DNA of 64,000 nt from Clitopilus passeckerianus (GCA_944990035.1 CALYLX010000116.1:186001-250000); one strand, 5' to 3'; numbered from the stretch's first letter, positions 1 through 12,130 are shown. Notes: a model not told the origin generated them from the letters alone. Numbers and translations: made by a program.

Positions 1-556
1 CCTGCCACGATGATTTCAAGTGGGACGTGGATACAAAAATTGGAGAAGCTGAGCGATACCACGTTTTTGAGGCTCGCAGAAGTTTTATGAGTAGGTCTCC
101 TTGGGCAACTATGTGGTAATAGTCACGCACAAAGATGCCGCGAGTTTGACGCTGATAAGTACATCCACGTAACTCTAGCGAGCTTATTGGCAGAGAGGAG
201 TCAGAGAGAAGGCGAATGATTGAGAGGAGATCGGTATGAGACTCTGTGATCATATCGGTGGGCCATGCTATGGATAGCTTTCGGATATATGATTTTGTTT
301 CTGGTCGAGTCCAGAGAAGACTGTGGAGGACTCGATGGTCACGACGTATATGAGCACCATCGCAGAATTTCCACGGAGAAGGTGGGCGCCCCACAAAAGG
401 ATCTAGCTCGAGTTCGGAAAACTGTAATCTGCGGGCTATCTCTAGGAAAGTCCGCGAAACCAGTGAAGCATGTTGCAAAGTTTTGCGGTCCTCCTGAGGA
501 TCTAAGTAGCTCAAGATTGACCTGATGATTTCTCCCGGGACCTCTGTAGACAACAT
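1..556 (-). CDS. F-box protein, family A, 5' part (runs off left edge)
   Basis: An uninterrupted minus-strand reading frame starts at an ATG at 554-556 and is still open at base 1, so only the first 185 codons or so are present. The N-terminus is F-box-like: a Pro-Gly-Glu-Ile-Ile start, then ILSYLDPQEDRKTLQH, then a LVSRTFL segment. This matches the order in the paralogues at 21682-22973 and 24927-26334. A run of I/L-rich strands follows, including the phrase YIRKLSIAWP, which corresponds to YIRELSLIWP in the 21682 gene. F-box proteins usually bring substrates to SCF ubiquitin ligases through Skp1. Substrates of the fungal families are generally unknown. The C-terminal part lies outside the window. 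The gene is divergent from the FMP52-like gene, with about 300 bp between starts. Confidence 0.7.
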   Translation of the reverse strand, partial: MLSTEVPGEIIRSILSYLDPQEDRKTLQHASLVSRTFLEIARRLQFSELELDPFVGRPPSPWKFCDGAHIRRDHRVLHSLLWTRPETKSYIRKLSIAWPTDMITESHTDLLSIIRLLSDSSLPISSLELRGCTYQRQTRGIFVRDYYHIVAQGDLLIKLLRASKTWYRSASPIFVSTSHLKSSWQ

Positions 557-855
557 AATGAGTTGTTTCAAGAGCAAGAAGCAACTTCCTGACTCGAAAG
601 GCGTACTGGCTGAATGACAGTGACTGGCTGCGCATATTTGGATTCAAGGACTTGTCGGTTACGTAAACTCCAAGTTGGGTAGTCGCCATCACAGAATATG
701 CATAGCCACCTGATGGGACAATCGCCGGTGTTCCCGAAGGCCACCAAGCCGGCAGATGACGCAAAACTAAGGCGACCTATCATAATCAAGGTTGACATGC
801 GTATATAAACCGAACGAGACCATTGAATAATCCCCACGACAACCATTCATCTCCA

Positions 856-1839
856 ATGGCAGGAAAAACAGCACTCCTCATCGGCGCAACGGGCCAAGTT
901 GGCCAACATGTGCTCAAGGAACTCCTTACTTCCTCTGAATTCACAAAAGTCGGTGAATTCGGTCGAAGGGTAACAGACTTGGCATCTCTACCAGGAAACA
1001 AAGAAAAGCTTGTCCAGAAGAAGATTGACTTTGAGCATTTGGAGGGGGCTGGACTGAAGGACGAGAAGTGGGACGTCGTTTATATCACGTCTGTATTCCC
1101 TGAAGCACATCAACCTATCCTCCTGCTGACACCTCAACTTGCCCAGACTCGGAACCACTAAAGCAGATGCGGGCAGCGCTGAAGCATTTGAAAAGATTGA
1201 CCGAACATACGTCGTGAATGCTGCTAAAGCTGCAAAGGCTGAGACACCACAGCGTCTCGTCTACCTCTCGGTAAGCCTGCATATTGGATGGAAACATCGT
1301 TTACCTGACATTTAGACAGTCGACTGGAGCTAACGCCTCCTCTCCCTTCCTTTATCCAAAGTACAGTCTCTTCTGACTTTCAGTAAGGGGGTGCTGACAA
1401 CAGCTTCAGGAGCAAAGGCTTGACCGAGAACGCCCTTGCCGGCTTGGGGTACAGCGATACCCTTATCTTCCGACCCGGCTTGCTCGTAGGTACACAGCGG
1501 CCTAAACCACGACTCGCAGAAACCATCTTTGGGTGAGTCTACACCACAAAACAGCTTCTCGATGGTATGCTAAGGGTATTTTCTAGTGGCTTCACGAAGC
1601 TAGCATCCTTTGTCACCGACGGACTTGAAATCAACGTATGCATTTCACGTTTCCTTCGCCTTCCATCGCTGACACCCTCCCAGGTATCGACCTTGGGAAA
1701 GAGCATTGTTGCTGCTGGTGTGCTCGGCTCGTCAGCATTGCCCGCTGCTGCAAAGGCCTCCTCTGCTACTACCCCGGATGGTGCTAAGTTTACAGTCATC
1801 GACAATGGAGGTGCCCAGGGATTGGCAAAGTCTTCCTGA
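856..1839 (+). CDS. FMP52: FMP52-like atypical short-chain dehydrogenase (HTATIP2/TIP30 family)
   Basis: The first exon encodes a Rossmann start, KTALLIGATGQVGQHVLKEL, with the glycine pattern GATGxxG. After a short intron following VVYIT the frame resumes as LGTTKADAGSAEAFEKID. Later exons give LVYLSSTGANASSPFLYPKSKG, with the YxxxK pair of the SDR fold, and LIFRPGLLVG. The last two reading blocks end with the stop at 1837-1839. Order and spacing match yeast and Aspergillus Fmp52 and human HTATIP2, NAD(P)-binding proteins of about 230-250 residues. Yeast Fmp52 is found with the mitochondrial outer membrane and its substrate is not established. At least four introns are needed. An in-frame ATG at 823 would add 11 residues, but the start at 856 places the glycine motif where family members have it. 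Confidence 0.8.
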
Positions 1840-2186
1840 GCATATTGCTGCTTCGTTATGTGTGCTCACTCTCAACTACCGTCGAATTTGTTGGTTTCAA
1901 CCTTGATTAGTAAAGCAGGCAACAACATATTAAGCTAGTTAGTGGACTCCAGGTCGGTATAGTATTGTGGGTGGTATAGGAGGAGCTAGGAAGTAACGTG
2001 TAGCAAAGAACAAAGGAACGAATGGAGGGCATGTATAAGTCGTGAAAGAAAGCAATACAACAAAGATGTGAAGAATGAACGTGAAAATTTATAAAGTAAA
2101 TCCATAATATAAAACAACCGCAATCCGCAAGGGATCTTATGATCCTGTGGACGAGCTACTTCCACCTAATCTTCCAGGCAGCGATC
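1840..2186. other. Intergenic, convergent 3' ends
   Basis: This A/T-rich spacer lies between the stops of the FMP52-like gene (+) and the Uds1-type gene (-). It should hold both 3' untranslated regions, and A-rich stretches such as the one at about 2085-2115 fit polyadenylation regions. No open frame or repeat is supported. Confidence 0.5.
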
Positions 2187-5100
2187 TTACGCTACCAAGC
2201 GTGCTTTACTAATCCCCATCTTGTACCCTAATGTCGAGGCTAGGTTCGTTGGGCTGCTTTCAGATTCGCTGGTAACACCAGCGTCATCTTTCCCGGGTTT
2301 GATGGAGCCTCCGACAACGCTGGGGACAACGGATGCCCTGGTTTTGAAGATGGGAAGGTGTAATGAGTAGCGTTTCTTCACTGATGGGCGGCCCCTTAAG
2401 GAGGCGTTTCGCCCAAGAGGGATTTTCGACAGAGCCGAGAGGATGCGCGGGTCGGTGACGTTGGGGTGGAAGTTGGAGGATCCAGATGACATGGAAGGCT
2501 GTCGGGCATGCGGTGTTGGAGGAAGATCTTTGTCGAGAGCAGGCGTGGATTCTGACTCGACAGCAGGAACCTCGATGTCTTGCGCGCCAAGGTCGGTGGG
2601 GGCTTGTGCGTAACCCGAATGCGAATATGCAGTAAATTGCGATAGAGGAGACGCATCCGTTACGAGAATGGCATTCACAGCAGACTCTTCGGTGGCTGAT
2701 GGAGGCGGGAAACTGTCATCGTCTTCCTCTGCTTCCTCCTCCTCTTGTTCTTCTTCTTCCTCCTCCTCTTCGTATTCTCCGTCTTCATTGTCTTGGGAGT
2801 TATTGGTAGGCAATGAAAGATTGCCATCAAGGTTCAACACGTCCTCCGTGTCAAAGGAACGTGCAACCCTGTGGAAGAACCTGGTAAAGGATAGTGCAGA
2901 GTCATCCTCGACAGGGTTTTGCTCCGCTTGTTGCAGAGCTGCAGCTGCCTGTTCAGATGAGAGCCACTCATCCGGAATTTCAGAAGGGGTAGTTTGTTCT
3001 GGTACTGCAACGGTAGCAAATCAAGTCAATTCTTGTTCCAGAGAAAACGAAGAACCATGATGACTTACGATCAGGTATCGGCCTCACTGGCTTTTGGGTG
3101 CCTGCTTGATCTCACCAATGAACACAGGCCGGAAATTGATGTCGTCGACGGTCTGCACTGGCATCTTGCCATCCTCATTCGCCGTGAGCAGGCTCTCCCT
3201 CACCCCTCGGCCTCCACCCAAGGTCTTCGCCCTCTTGACTCCAATCCAACTGCCCATATCCAAACTAGTCCGCCTGATTCTTGAAATTTTGCCGTCCGAT
3301 AAGAGCACATCACCCTTGACGGGGGAAACTTCATCTGCAATCGCAAAGGCGGCATTGCTGATCAAAACGGAGGTGGAAGGAGTGTTCATGGCTGAGGCTG
3401 CAGCCAGGAATTCCGGAGGGAGATCAGGTACAGGAGGGTGGTCAGGATATCCTGAGCCGGGCGTCCTTGGTATCCTCAAGCTTCCTTTAGAAGCTCTGTT
3501 ACTTCTCGTCCTCGCAGCAGACACCAAACTCAACCTCGAGGAACCCGTGAGGGAGAGGTTGTCTGCGGTCATTGCTGAGTTAGGACGAGAATCCATACGA
3601 GATCCCGGTCTCGAAGCAGGGCTGAGAAGTGCCGAAGCTTGAGACTGGCGGACTGATTTCGCGCTCTTGGTGCTCTTCGTGGATTTCGTGGAACGGGTGG
3701 AACGGGTGGATCTGACGCTGACCGCATCTGAGGTGCGTCGGTTGTGCTTCAGGTACCGTGCTGGATCTTTTGGTGGAGGGACAGGAGGAAGGGGCGAGCG
3801 CGGTGGCATCGACGGAGGCCGAGAGCTTGAGGCCACCGGGGAGGTAGGTGAAGCAGTGGGGTTTGCTCCAGGGCTAGCGGATTCGGGTGATTTACCGATA
3901 GCAGACAGGCGCGGCATGGGCGAGATGGGTGTAAATTCAGGAAGAATGTTCAGTGGGGGAGGGGGAGGTAATGCTGAGAAGGAGGACTTGGTGGCTCGTT
4001 TGAGCACCGTATCAGAGATGGTCGACGCTCGCCGCGATGGTGGTAGTGTCACCACTTCGGCTTTTTCGATAATCGCAACCTCGGCTTCGTCCAGCTCAGA
4101 GTCAGAGTCCGATAAGTCGTGAGTTTTGTTGGCGAGCTCCGGGTCAATTGATATCGGCGCCTGTTCTTCTGCTTCTGCTTCTTCCTCGTCCTCAAAATCA
4201 GATTCATCGTCAGAATGGAAAGCAGTATCCCGCTCCATGTCATCCATCTCCTCAGCATACTTCGCTGCTTGATCCCATGCCTCCTTGAGCTCTGCCTCCA
4301 GATTTGTCACCTTTTCCCTCGTCTGCACCAACTCCTCCGTCCTCTTGGCATAGCTCTTGTTGAGCTTCCTGAGAGCAATAGCAAGGGCGCTCGCCCAATG
4401 CACATCGACCATCTTCCGAAGTTGCAATATTTGATCCGTCGTCTGCACCACTGTCTCCAGAGCCTTGTCGCATTCCGCGCAAGTTTCTGACAGCTGCCTC
4501 GCGAAACCGCTGCCAGAGGAGGTCCCGTCCTCTCCAACCTTGACCTCCCTGTTGCACTGGATTGATTCAGTGCTTGCAGAAGCATGGTTCGCTTCGTCAC
4601 TTGGAATCGGTAGTGAGCTTGTGTCCTGGCTTTGAGCGCTTCAAGACGCTCCAGCTCTTCCGGAATAGCTCGGTCAAGATTGTCCAAGGATAGCAGGCGA
4701 ACGAAGGACTCGCGGGCAGAAGTCCGGATGGCCCGTGAAACCAGTTTCTGAAGTTCTGCATTATTAAGGGTCCCTGTAATTTTGAAACGGTCAGACGAAG
4801 TGGGAGTAGAATTCAGAAGGGATACATACATAGAAATGCTTCCAATGGAAGACTTTTGAAATCAATAGTAACGGGCTCAAATGAGAGTTTAGGTGCAGAT
4901 GTAAGGACAGCAGGCTTCGCCGTTATCTTCTTCTTTACAGTCCCGGCCCGTTTCGGAGGGCTTGTCTTTTGCTGTATTTGAGGACTTTGAGAAGTAGGAG
5001 GCGCTGGCGATGATGACTGTATTATTGGAGAAGCAGTTATTTCATTTTGCGGGACTGTAGAAGCTGAAATAGACGCCGGAGCCGGCACCGGTGGTAATTG

Positions 5101-5826
5101 AGGTGTCGTAGGCGGTCTGGGTGCAGGTATTGTAGGTGCGGGAGGAATGGCGAACGCAGCTGTTCTAGGAGGGGAATGCGGTGGAGGTGGGTCGTCTTCT
5201 TCTATCGATGGTAATGTTACTTCCGTTTGAGCTGGCGAATCCGTGGCAGGGCCAGGATACTGAGGTGATGGGTCATGAGTTGGCGATGGAAATAGTGAGT
5301 CTCTAGCCAGACGAAGGGATGATGAGGATGAGCTGGATGATAATATTGAAGGGGGTGGTATAGGAAGAGGCGGTGGTGTGTACGTTATTGGTGTTTCCGG
5401 CAGTAATTGTGGCCCCGTCGACATCGCGCGTGGCCCGAACCGCGTTCTTGGCCCCAGTGGTGATTGAGACGGTCGTAATGACGGTGCTCTTGACATCCTG
5501 TTGTACTGCACTTGCTGTGGATTTGGGCTGAGAGATGTCATCGAAGGATTGGGGCTCGTTGCCCTGGCAGAATCTGCCAGTGTCACTGACATGTCGAGGA
5601 CAGTGCTGTATGTAGGAGGTGGAGCGAGTGTGGGAGAAGCCGAAGCGTGTCGTTCGCTATGGTTCGTTAACGCTCTTCTTCGCCCTGGAGGTCGACTTGA
5701 AGAGGCTATTGAAGACGTCTCAGACGCCTTCGTCGTAAAGGAACTCGTTGACGGTGTTGGAGAATGTTCGTGATGCTGGGAAGAATTGCTTGATACCGCG
5801 GGCATGGCGTCGTCCGGCTGGGCCAT
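2187..5826 (-). CDS. Large Ser/Pro-rich protein with Uds1-type (up-regulated during septation) domain
   Basis: The first exon (ATG at 5824-5826, about 330 codons) is low-complexity Ser/Pro/Thr. It ends in SLPLEAFL and is joined by a GTATGT..ACAG intron to WTLNNAELQKLVSRAIRTSA and LERLEALKARTQ. This is the pattern of the fungal Uds1 domain. A predicted coiled coil follows (WASALAIALRKLNKSYAKR to about 4250), then an acidic stretch and a roughly 450-residue Ser/Pro-rich region with SxRSTRSTKSTKS repeats. Another intron leads to the C-terminal exon with a Glu/Asp run and basic SxR motifs. The total is about 1,150 residues. Uds1-domain proteins are linked to septation in filamentous fungi, and the biochemical role is not known. 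Ser-rich basic segments suggest phosphorylation and cortical localisation (inference). The junction near 4500-4560 is uncertain. Confidence 0.7.
2716..2790 (-). repeat. Acidic Glu/Asp codon tract in the Uds1-type gene
   Basis: On the minus strand this purine-rich microsatellite-like tract encodes a run dominated by Glu with a few Asp and Ala residues. On the plus strand it reads as a misleading Ser-rich frame. Such GAA/GAG tracts are prone to length change. Confidence 0.75.
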
Positions 5827-6630
5827 GGTTGGGGTAACCCTGACGCAGACTTGGCCTCAACTGAATCGAGTTCTATCACTATATCTTCTTTCTCAAACCC
5901 TTCAAACAGCCTGCACAGCTCTAAGGCTCTAGTCCTGTTTCTATGATGATGATTCTAACCGGCAGACGGGGACTTGTTTTATCGGGTCTGTCGCAGCCGT
6001 GACAATAGGCGCACACCCACTGGACCCTTGCGAAATGGCAGCAGCATCAGGAACTTATTTCATCGCCATCATCCAACGCCAACATCTTGACATCTCAAAC
6101 AACGTGGTCGGAGAGGGTCTATGATAGAAACCGAGAAGCTGACGCGCCTACTGTCATTCATCCATCGGTCTTCTCGAAGATCCAGTGACGACCGCGAAAG
6201 TATATCGTTCTCTACGGTTGTCTTCCATCCAAGTTTTCAGAGACCCAAGATGGGCCCAGAGAGCCGGCGACAGGCACTTTTTGATGGTATGATGCATCCA
6301 GCCATCCAAAACTGTGGTGGTGATGAGAGTAAAACGTTGACTGTGAGGCACTGATCTGCGTCTTCCTCTTGCAGTGCCACTGCGATATGGAAGCCGCTGC
6401 GCGAGATTCTGAAGCACGATTGTGGGTCCTCGGTAGAACTGACATTATCTACTACGCCCACAAAGGTTAGAAGCAGAATAAGAATAATCTATTAGCCGTT
6501 ATGAAGTAAATGTTCTTTGTCCGTGTCATGGGCCATATGTACTGAATGAAGTAGTCCAAGGGATGTCGTCGAATCATGACTGATTACGGGGTCAAACGAT
6601 GCAATCGGGACTGCGGTCTTCCGCGGCTCC
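5827..6630. other. Intergenic: upstream of the Uds1-type gene and downstream of lipase 1
   Basis: The right part is the 3' flank of lipase 1 and the left part the promoter of the Uds1-type gene, both on minus. A short plus-strand frame begins at 6250 (MGPESRRQALFDGMMHPAIQ). It could be the first exon of a small gene ending near 6475, but the only intron that keeps it open would be about 32 nt, too short for this genome. I do not call it a gene. Confidence 0.4.
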
Positions 6631-8259
6631 TTAACATCCAATCTTGATTCCATCATATGGCCCTACAATATCGTTCCACCGATGTCAGTGATCATGTATG
6701 TCGGAAGAAAACACAAATCAGAAAAACATAATGGAATTAACGGATGTGGGCACGTCAAATGCTCGCGGGTCAAAGAAAACGAGAGGAATGTGAGGATGTG
6801 GACCTACCGTCATGGTTAGAAATGCTGCCTTCGAGGAGATTCTTGACGTCTCCGACGGTACAACGAGTATCTGTATTGTCTTGGCCGGGGCAGGTGACCC
6901 AAGACTCGTCGTTCTGGATATGCGTTTCGCCTGAAGCATGGACGAACCCCAAGAATCGACCTTAAGCGAAGAGAAGTATGGGCGCTCAATATTTAACGTG
7001 GAGTGTGGGGGAGAACAATAGTTTACTTACCAGGTAATATTGGCACGAGGTCTTGCCTACGAAGAGTGGCGTGAGTTGGATACAGTTGTCGAGCAGGAAG
7101 ACAGAATACGTACTTGTTATTGACATGCGTCACATCCAGGTTTGCGTCGACGTAGTTGGCAAACGCCTGGTTGCCAACTCTCGGCATCCCGTACCCTATG
7201 ACTTTGACTGGGACACCAGGCAGGTGGAGAGGCAGAAAGACGCCGTCCAGGAGTGCCTTAGCAGCACCTACAGGGTTATGTCCGAATTAGACCATTCCCT
7301 TTATGCTTCAACGGAAAGAAATTTAACTCACCCAATGAATGTCCAACGACCGTTACCTGGTTCACACCACTTTGATCTAAAGCTTTCTGAACAGCAGAAA
7401 GAACATCGCTTGCAGTTCTACGCAACCGTCGAGTGAGCGTCAAACCAACCCATGCCAACGAGGGATCTTACTCGGCATGTGCATCAGCAAATCCGTTATG
7501 AACTTTGATATCTGAGGTGACCCCCGGGAAAAGCGTAGTGTCCAGTTTGGAAAGGAAGAAGTCCGCGTCCGTGAGCAATGGCATCCTGACCGATCCAAAA
7601 GAGGGTTAGTATCAGTCCTTAAAACGCTCAATCCAGATGAAGCGGAAAAATCCTATATTGGCTTAGGCTGAGCACAATGACCAGGCGGATGAGATTTTCT
7701 AAGTTTGAACACCGGGTGTGTAGTACCCGAGAGTAAACAATGTTTGAGGCTGCTCGGGGAGAGAACCGCCAAGATCTGAATTGACTAGGACTCACAGTTT
7801 CTTCGGATCTGTCCCCTGATGACCGACAATGACTGTCTGAAGGGTGGTACGCCTTTAGTAAAAGCGTGACCCTAGTCCAGAGAGAAAGGGCTAACCTCCA
7901 AGTCGGGATCGATACCAACATACCAGAACTGCACGTCGTCCCCATCTCCTCCAGATGCAACTGGTTGGAAGCCTGGATTCGCATCACAGTTCGCTTGGGA
8001 CCGCTTTGAGTTAATTGAATCAAACGCCTAAGGACGTTGGCGTACCTCCACAAGACCAGGTCAAAGTCTGCGATGCAGGACAATAAGCGGTGCTAGCATA
8101 GTGGGTGAAGGGAGCAAATGTGTCGATCTGGACAGTACTGAGAGTTTTGAAGCCGCTTTGACGTTTCTCTTGGGTGATAGGTGCCGCCTGAGCTCCTAAG
8201 GAGGTGAAAGAAAAGAGCGTGTTGAATATGTACAGAGAAGAAACGAAAGAAAGTGCCAT
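6631..8259 (-). CDS. Secreted class 3 lipase, copy 1
   Basis: The start at 8257-8259 gives a signal peptide (MALSFVSSLYIFNTLFSF) ending near AQAAP, then a short pro-segment with a Lys-Arg pair (QEKR) that Kex2-type proteases could cut. Spliced exons encode FAPFTHYASTAYC, FWYVGIDPDLE, VIVGHQGTDP and the nucleophile elbow VVGHSLG. They continue with VIGYGMPRVGNQAF, the Asp of LVPILPG, the His of GETHI, and the Cys-containing tail CPGQDNTDTRC. The last exon is nine residues, PYDGIKIGC, with stop at 6631-6633. This is the Ser-Asp-His triad of fungal lipase_3 (Thermomyces-type) enzymes of about 300 residues, which hydrolyse acylglycerols or related esters outside the cell. It is divergent from the first GH5 gene. 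An upstream GTG at 8290-8292 is not needed. The segment around GMPRVG has no intron, unlike the other three copies. Confidence 0.85.
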
Positions 8260-9194
8260 CACAGAGGCAGAAGAAGAAATGAGAACAAGCACAAAGACAA
8301 GGACAAAGACAAAAGGAAGAGGGAAGCAGAATAGGCTTGTTGCTGTTTGCTTGCAATCATTATATGTGATTTTGGTCTGTCGTTGCTCAGCCCAAAAGAC
8401 TGGTATCTGCTACATTCAACAGTAGTTGTAGGCAGATTGGCGACAGATGGTAGTCCTCTTCCTTGACAGCCATACGAGATCTATCAATCCAGTCTGAGCT
8501 TGGGCTTGCGAGCACCCTGGGCCAGCTGTTTCCAACTAAACACTATGTTCATTGTCCGGAATTCGTGCGTTTCGTCATTCACTGGGCCATGGACGGCATA
8601 ATGCTCGGACTAGAGAGGACAGTTTTCCGAAATTTACGGTTTGAACATCAATATCGAATTCATGGGGAAACTTCGGACGCTGGAGCAGAAAGCCTAAAGG
8701 CTTACCAAGCAGTCCCCGCGACCACTTCACGAGCATCACGGTGTCGAGTTCGCGGTAAAGGACGCGTTTACCGTGCTCCATCATGCAGCCATTCATGTTT
8801 GTCGAGGTCAGCCATGCGTTTATCATCGTCAGCCGCGTCGTTCAAGCCATTTTAAGTGCGCTCATGACCTCAAAACTCCCTTTCAGAGTCTTCTTACCGG
8901 TGATACGCCCACCATCCATGGAAGCGAAGAACGTCTAGAAATTCTACGCTATTCAAGTGACCCTTAATTCCACACGGACGAACGCAGTTAGCGCGGTTTA
9001 CATTTCATTTCGACATTCCGTATACTTAAATTTCCCTCAAGTGTCTTCTGCCACGTCGGTACGAGCACATTGTTCGTCCTGCTCAGCAAGCAAGAGCTCC
9101 CACTGTCCCTACCCGGTTTTGTAGACTCCCGAAGTATAAATCCCACATTCTTTTATAACTCGCCAGTACTCCTCGCTACATCGACTCCGTCAAG
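8260..9194. other. Divergent promoter region between lipase 1 and GH5-1
   Basis: This stretch separates the starts of lipase 1 (-) and GH5-1 (+) and must hold both promoters. The part from about 8755 to 9140 resembles 11650-12065 upstream of the second GH5 gene, so it was copied with the gene. On minus, the copied block contains the peptide-like reading INAWLTSTNMNGCMMEHG, which has stops on both sides and is not called as a gene. Confidence 0.55.
9135..9140 (+). promoter_or_regulatory. TATA box of GH5-1
   Basis: TATAAA lies 55 bp before the start codon, in the same place as the TATAAA of GH5-2 (12060-12065). Confidence 0.6.
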
Positions 9195-11347
9195 ATGCGC
9201 TCTCTCCTCTTTAGTATCGCTACGTTGTCGCTAGGACTTGCCTCTGTTTCGGCAGCAAAATTCCCCAAAAAGATCTATGGAGTCAACTTGGGCTCTTGGT
9301 ACGTCGTTTACGTCTCTCGTATTATGGGAACGCCTTTTAAAATATATCAGGCTTCTTATTGAACCATGGATGCTCCCAGCTGGTGAGTGAAGTCATCCCG
9401 CCAAATCCATGGTGTTAACTATCAATACGCGTTTACTAGAATGGGTAACAATGGGCGGAGAAGTGAACTGCGACTGTTCAAAGTGCATTGGCTCTGAATT
9501 GTAGGCTTAGGGCAATCACCCATGACTTGGACGTCGCTAAAAATAACTTTTATTCAGTGCCCTTGTCAAATCCGATCCCGAAAGTGCCGATGAGAAGTTC
9601 CAAAAACATTGGTAGGCATATCCTTTTCCCAATGATTAGATATTAACTTGACAGTGCATTCTTAGGGATACTTGGTTCACGCAATCGGATGTCAATAAGC
9701 TGCAGTCCTTAGGCATCAATACCGTTCGCATTCCCGTGCGCCCCATGTTGTGGTTACCAAGTGACATTTGCTCATCCTATATGACATAGCTTGGCTATTG
9801 GATTGTGGAGGAACTTGTTGATCGCACGAGCGAATATTACCCCCGAGGTGGATTGGCTTCGCTCGTGAGTTATCGCTTATTCTACAGGACTGCCTTGATT
9901 AATATTCCATTTCAGCGACGCGGTCTCAAGCAACTTGCGAAAGCTGGCATTGTCGCCGTGTTAGATCACCATGCGCCACCAGGCGTTCAGGCTACCAACC
10001 AACAATTCGCGGGAAGGTGTACAGCTGATCTCGAATTCTATGTTCGTTGCGTACTTGCCTTCTCCCAATCTCAGACTAACGTGTTTGACCTTCCCGCCTA
10101 GACTGATTACAACTACGGCCGTGCATTGGTTTGGACTGCAGTTATGACTGCCCTTTCCCACGTCGACTCAGCATTCAGCAACGTTGTGTCCATCGAGGCC
10201 GTGAACGAAATTGATATGGACGCAAATAACACGCCGGGATACGGAAATTGTCAGTAAAGGCTTACTTTTATGAATAGGAATGTACTGACATGCGTCTCAC
10301 AGTCCAGAAGGCATTCGTCGCCACTGTCCGCGCTGTCGAACTGCTTCTCGGCATCCCAATTCCCGAATCATCATACGACTTCAAGGCAGACATCAACCTC
10401 AATGCTACAATCTCCCTCGGCCAGTTCAAGAAGCTCCCTCGGGTTTTCGACCAGGAAGTCAGGGATGCTATAGCGGAAGCGATTCCCATCCTTCTCAAAC
10501 TAGGTGTCAAGGGCATTAGCGACGTGTTCTCTTATAGAGGGGCCAGTGACAAGGAGTCTCTAACTACGATGTGAGTAACCCCCATTATCATCGTGCAGTT
10601 GTATGCTGAACAAAGACTAGGTTCATGGATATCAACTGGCAGCACAATGACCCTCCTAATCCCGCTGACGCGGCCATTGGACCCCAAATCTACGATAACC
10701 ACCTGTATTACTCGTGAGTTCTGCCACTTCATTCTGCTTTTCGGTCCTTAACGTCTGCCCGCACAGATTTGGCGGTGTCGCGGATGATAACGAAGAAGCA
10801 TACCTTACCCATGTCTGCAGTCAGTCACATATTCCATTGCTCGTAATGAAATGACCTACTATAACGCTTAAACAGACCTTGATCGCATCCAAAATGATGC
10901 CGCCGTCGGGAACTCCCCTCTAGTCTTTGGAGGTAAGTTCCCTTTGCTTATGGGGGTTCTCATGCTAAACGTCGACGCAGAGTGGGGTCTGTCAACTCAG
11001 TTCAACGCAACAGACGAATTCCTCAAGAAATGGGCCGACGCGCAGAAGCTCAACTACGGCAAAGATGCTGGCTGGATGGTACGTACATATTGGGATGCTT
11101 TGAAAGATCTCAGGCGATACTCATTCGGATATATAGTTCTGGAATTTCAAGATTGAGAAATCTACTTTGGCTGGTGAGACCGCTCGTCAATGGTGGGTGG
11201 TTTTCATGAACTCTCGTTTCTCGTACACTTTTCTCATGCTATGCATGGTTCAGGTCTTACTTCGAGGGTGTCGACCGTGGCTACCTCACTAAGGATCCTT
11301 CCAAGTTCAACGATCCCCACATTTGCGACAACTACATCAAACATTAG
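9195..11347 (+). CDS. Secreted glycoside hydrolase family 5 (exo-beta-1,3-glucanase type), copy 1
   Basis: The signal peptide is MRSLLFSIATLSLGLASVSA. The mature start, KIYGVNLGSWLLIEPWMLP, matches the GVNLGxW opening of fungal GH5 exoglucanases. Later exons give LGINTVRIPLGYWIVEELVD and VLDHHAPPGVQ. The acid/base Glu is in EAVNEI (codon 10207-10209), followed by YDNHLYYSF. The nucleophile Glu of VFGEWGLS has its codon split by a 48-nt intron, and GWMFWNFKIE follows. The stop is at 11345-11347. More than ten short introns and about 450 residues fit the family. Such enzymes release glucose from beta-1,3-glucans in cell-wall turnover or attack, and the exact substrate cannot be read from sequence. 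It is the first of a tandem pair and is divergent from lipase 1. Confidence 0.85.
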
Positions 11348-12130
11348 TAGATTTCTATCCCTGTATTCTGAAATATACCCCTTCTGTATCTTGTCAAACT
11401 ATTGACTTGACCTTTGTAGCAATCCCTGAACGGGCTTTAGTTTGCAACGAGATTTCAATCTGGCACCGTACAGGTACTGGCGGAACGGGAGTGTTCGCCT
11501 CCGGCACCTTCGGTTGCTTCATTCGTCTCCAAGCTGGTCAATGTCTTCAACATCGAGGTGGAGGGAAACATCGGTAGGCGGACCGAAGACCTGAAAATCG
11601 CTTACTAAGCCTGCCCCGTGACCTCTTCGCCAAATCACACCATCACTTCACGGTCCGGTTTGAAGACGCGTTTGACCATAACCAACATGATCCAACAAAC
11701 AGCCATTCAAACTTGTCAAGCCTACCCATGCGTTTACCATCGTCAGCCGCATCTCCCAAGACATTCTTCTGCACGCCCATGACCTCGAACCCACCTTCAG
11801 AGCCTTCTTGCGGACGTTACGCCCACCATCCGCCGAAGGGCACAAGGTCGAGAAAATCTAGTCTATTCAAGTGACCCTCATTTCCACACGGGATGAGTGT
11901 CATTAGGGCGGTATGTGCTCTATCTCGACATTTGGCTCTCCAAAGTTCACCTGAAGATTCACTCAAGGCCCTTCTGCCAGGTCGAACGAGCACATTGCTC
12001 TTCCCACCGGAATGCACGAGCTCCTGTTGTTTTCACCCCGTTTTCTTGCACCAGCGAGGTATAAATACCACACTCTTTGCGACACTTTCTTTCCTTGAAG
12101 TGCTGCAGATACTTCTCGCCACGTTCTCAA
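11348..12130. other. Intergenic between the two GH5 genes, with duplicated upstream block
   Basis: After the 3' flank of GH5-1, the segment from about 11650 to 12065 repeats the block found before GH5-1. On minus it carries the related peptide-like reading VNAWVGLTSLNGCLLDHVG, again without a supported gene around it. The rest is the GH5-2 promoter. Confidence 0.55.
12060..12065 (+). promoter_or_regulatory. TATA box of GH5-2
   Basis: TATAAA lies 66 bp before the start codon, in the duplicated promoter. Confidence 0.6.

Larger units (their letters stand above)
8755..11347 (+). repeat. Tandem duplication, unit 1 (GH5-1 plus its upstream region)
   Basis: The unit covers about 400 bp of upstream DNA and the whole first GH5 gene. 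It aligns by eye with unit 2 at about 11650-14293 in the upstream block, exon order and intron positions. The left boundary is approximate. Confidence 0.65.

Noticed and set aside
2668..4122. Several plus-strand frames, including Ser-rich and Gly-rich ones
   Set aside because: They mirror the Glu-rich and Ser/Pro-rich coding sequence of the Uds1-type gene on minus.
6250..6475. Possible small two-exon gene on plus (MGPESRRQALFD..)
   Set aside because: The only intron keeping it open would be about 32 nt and no family is recognised.
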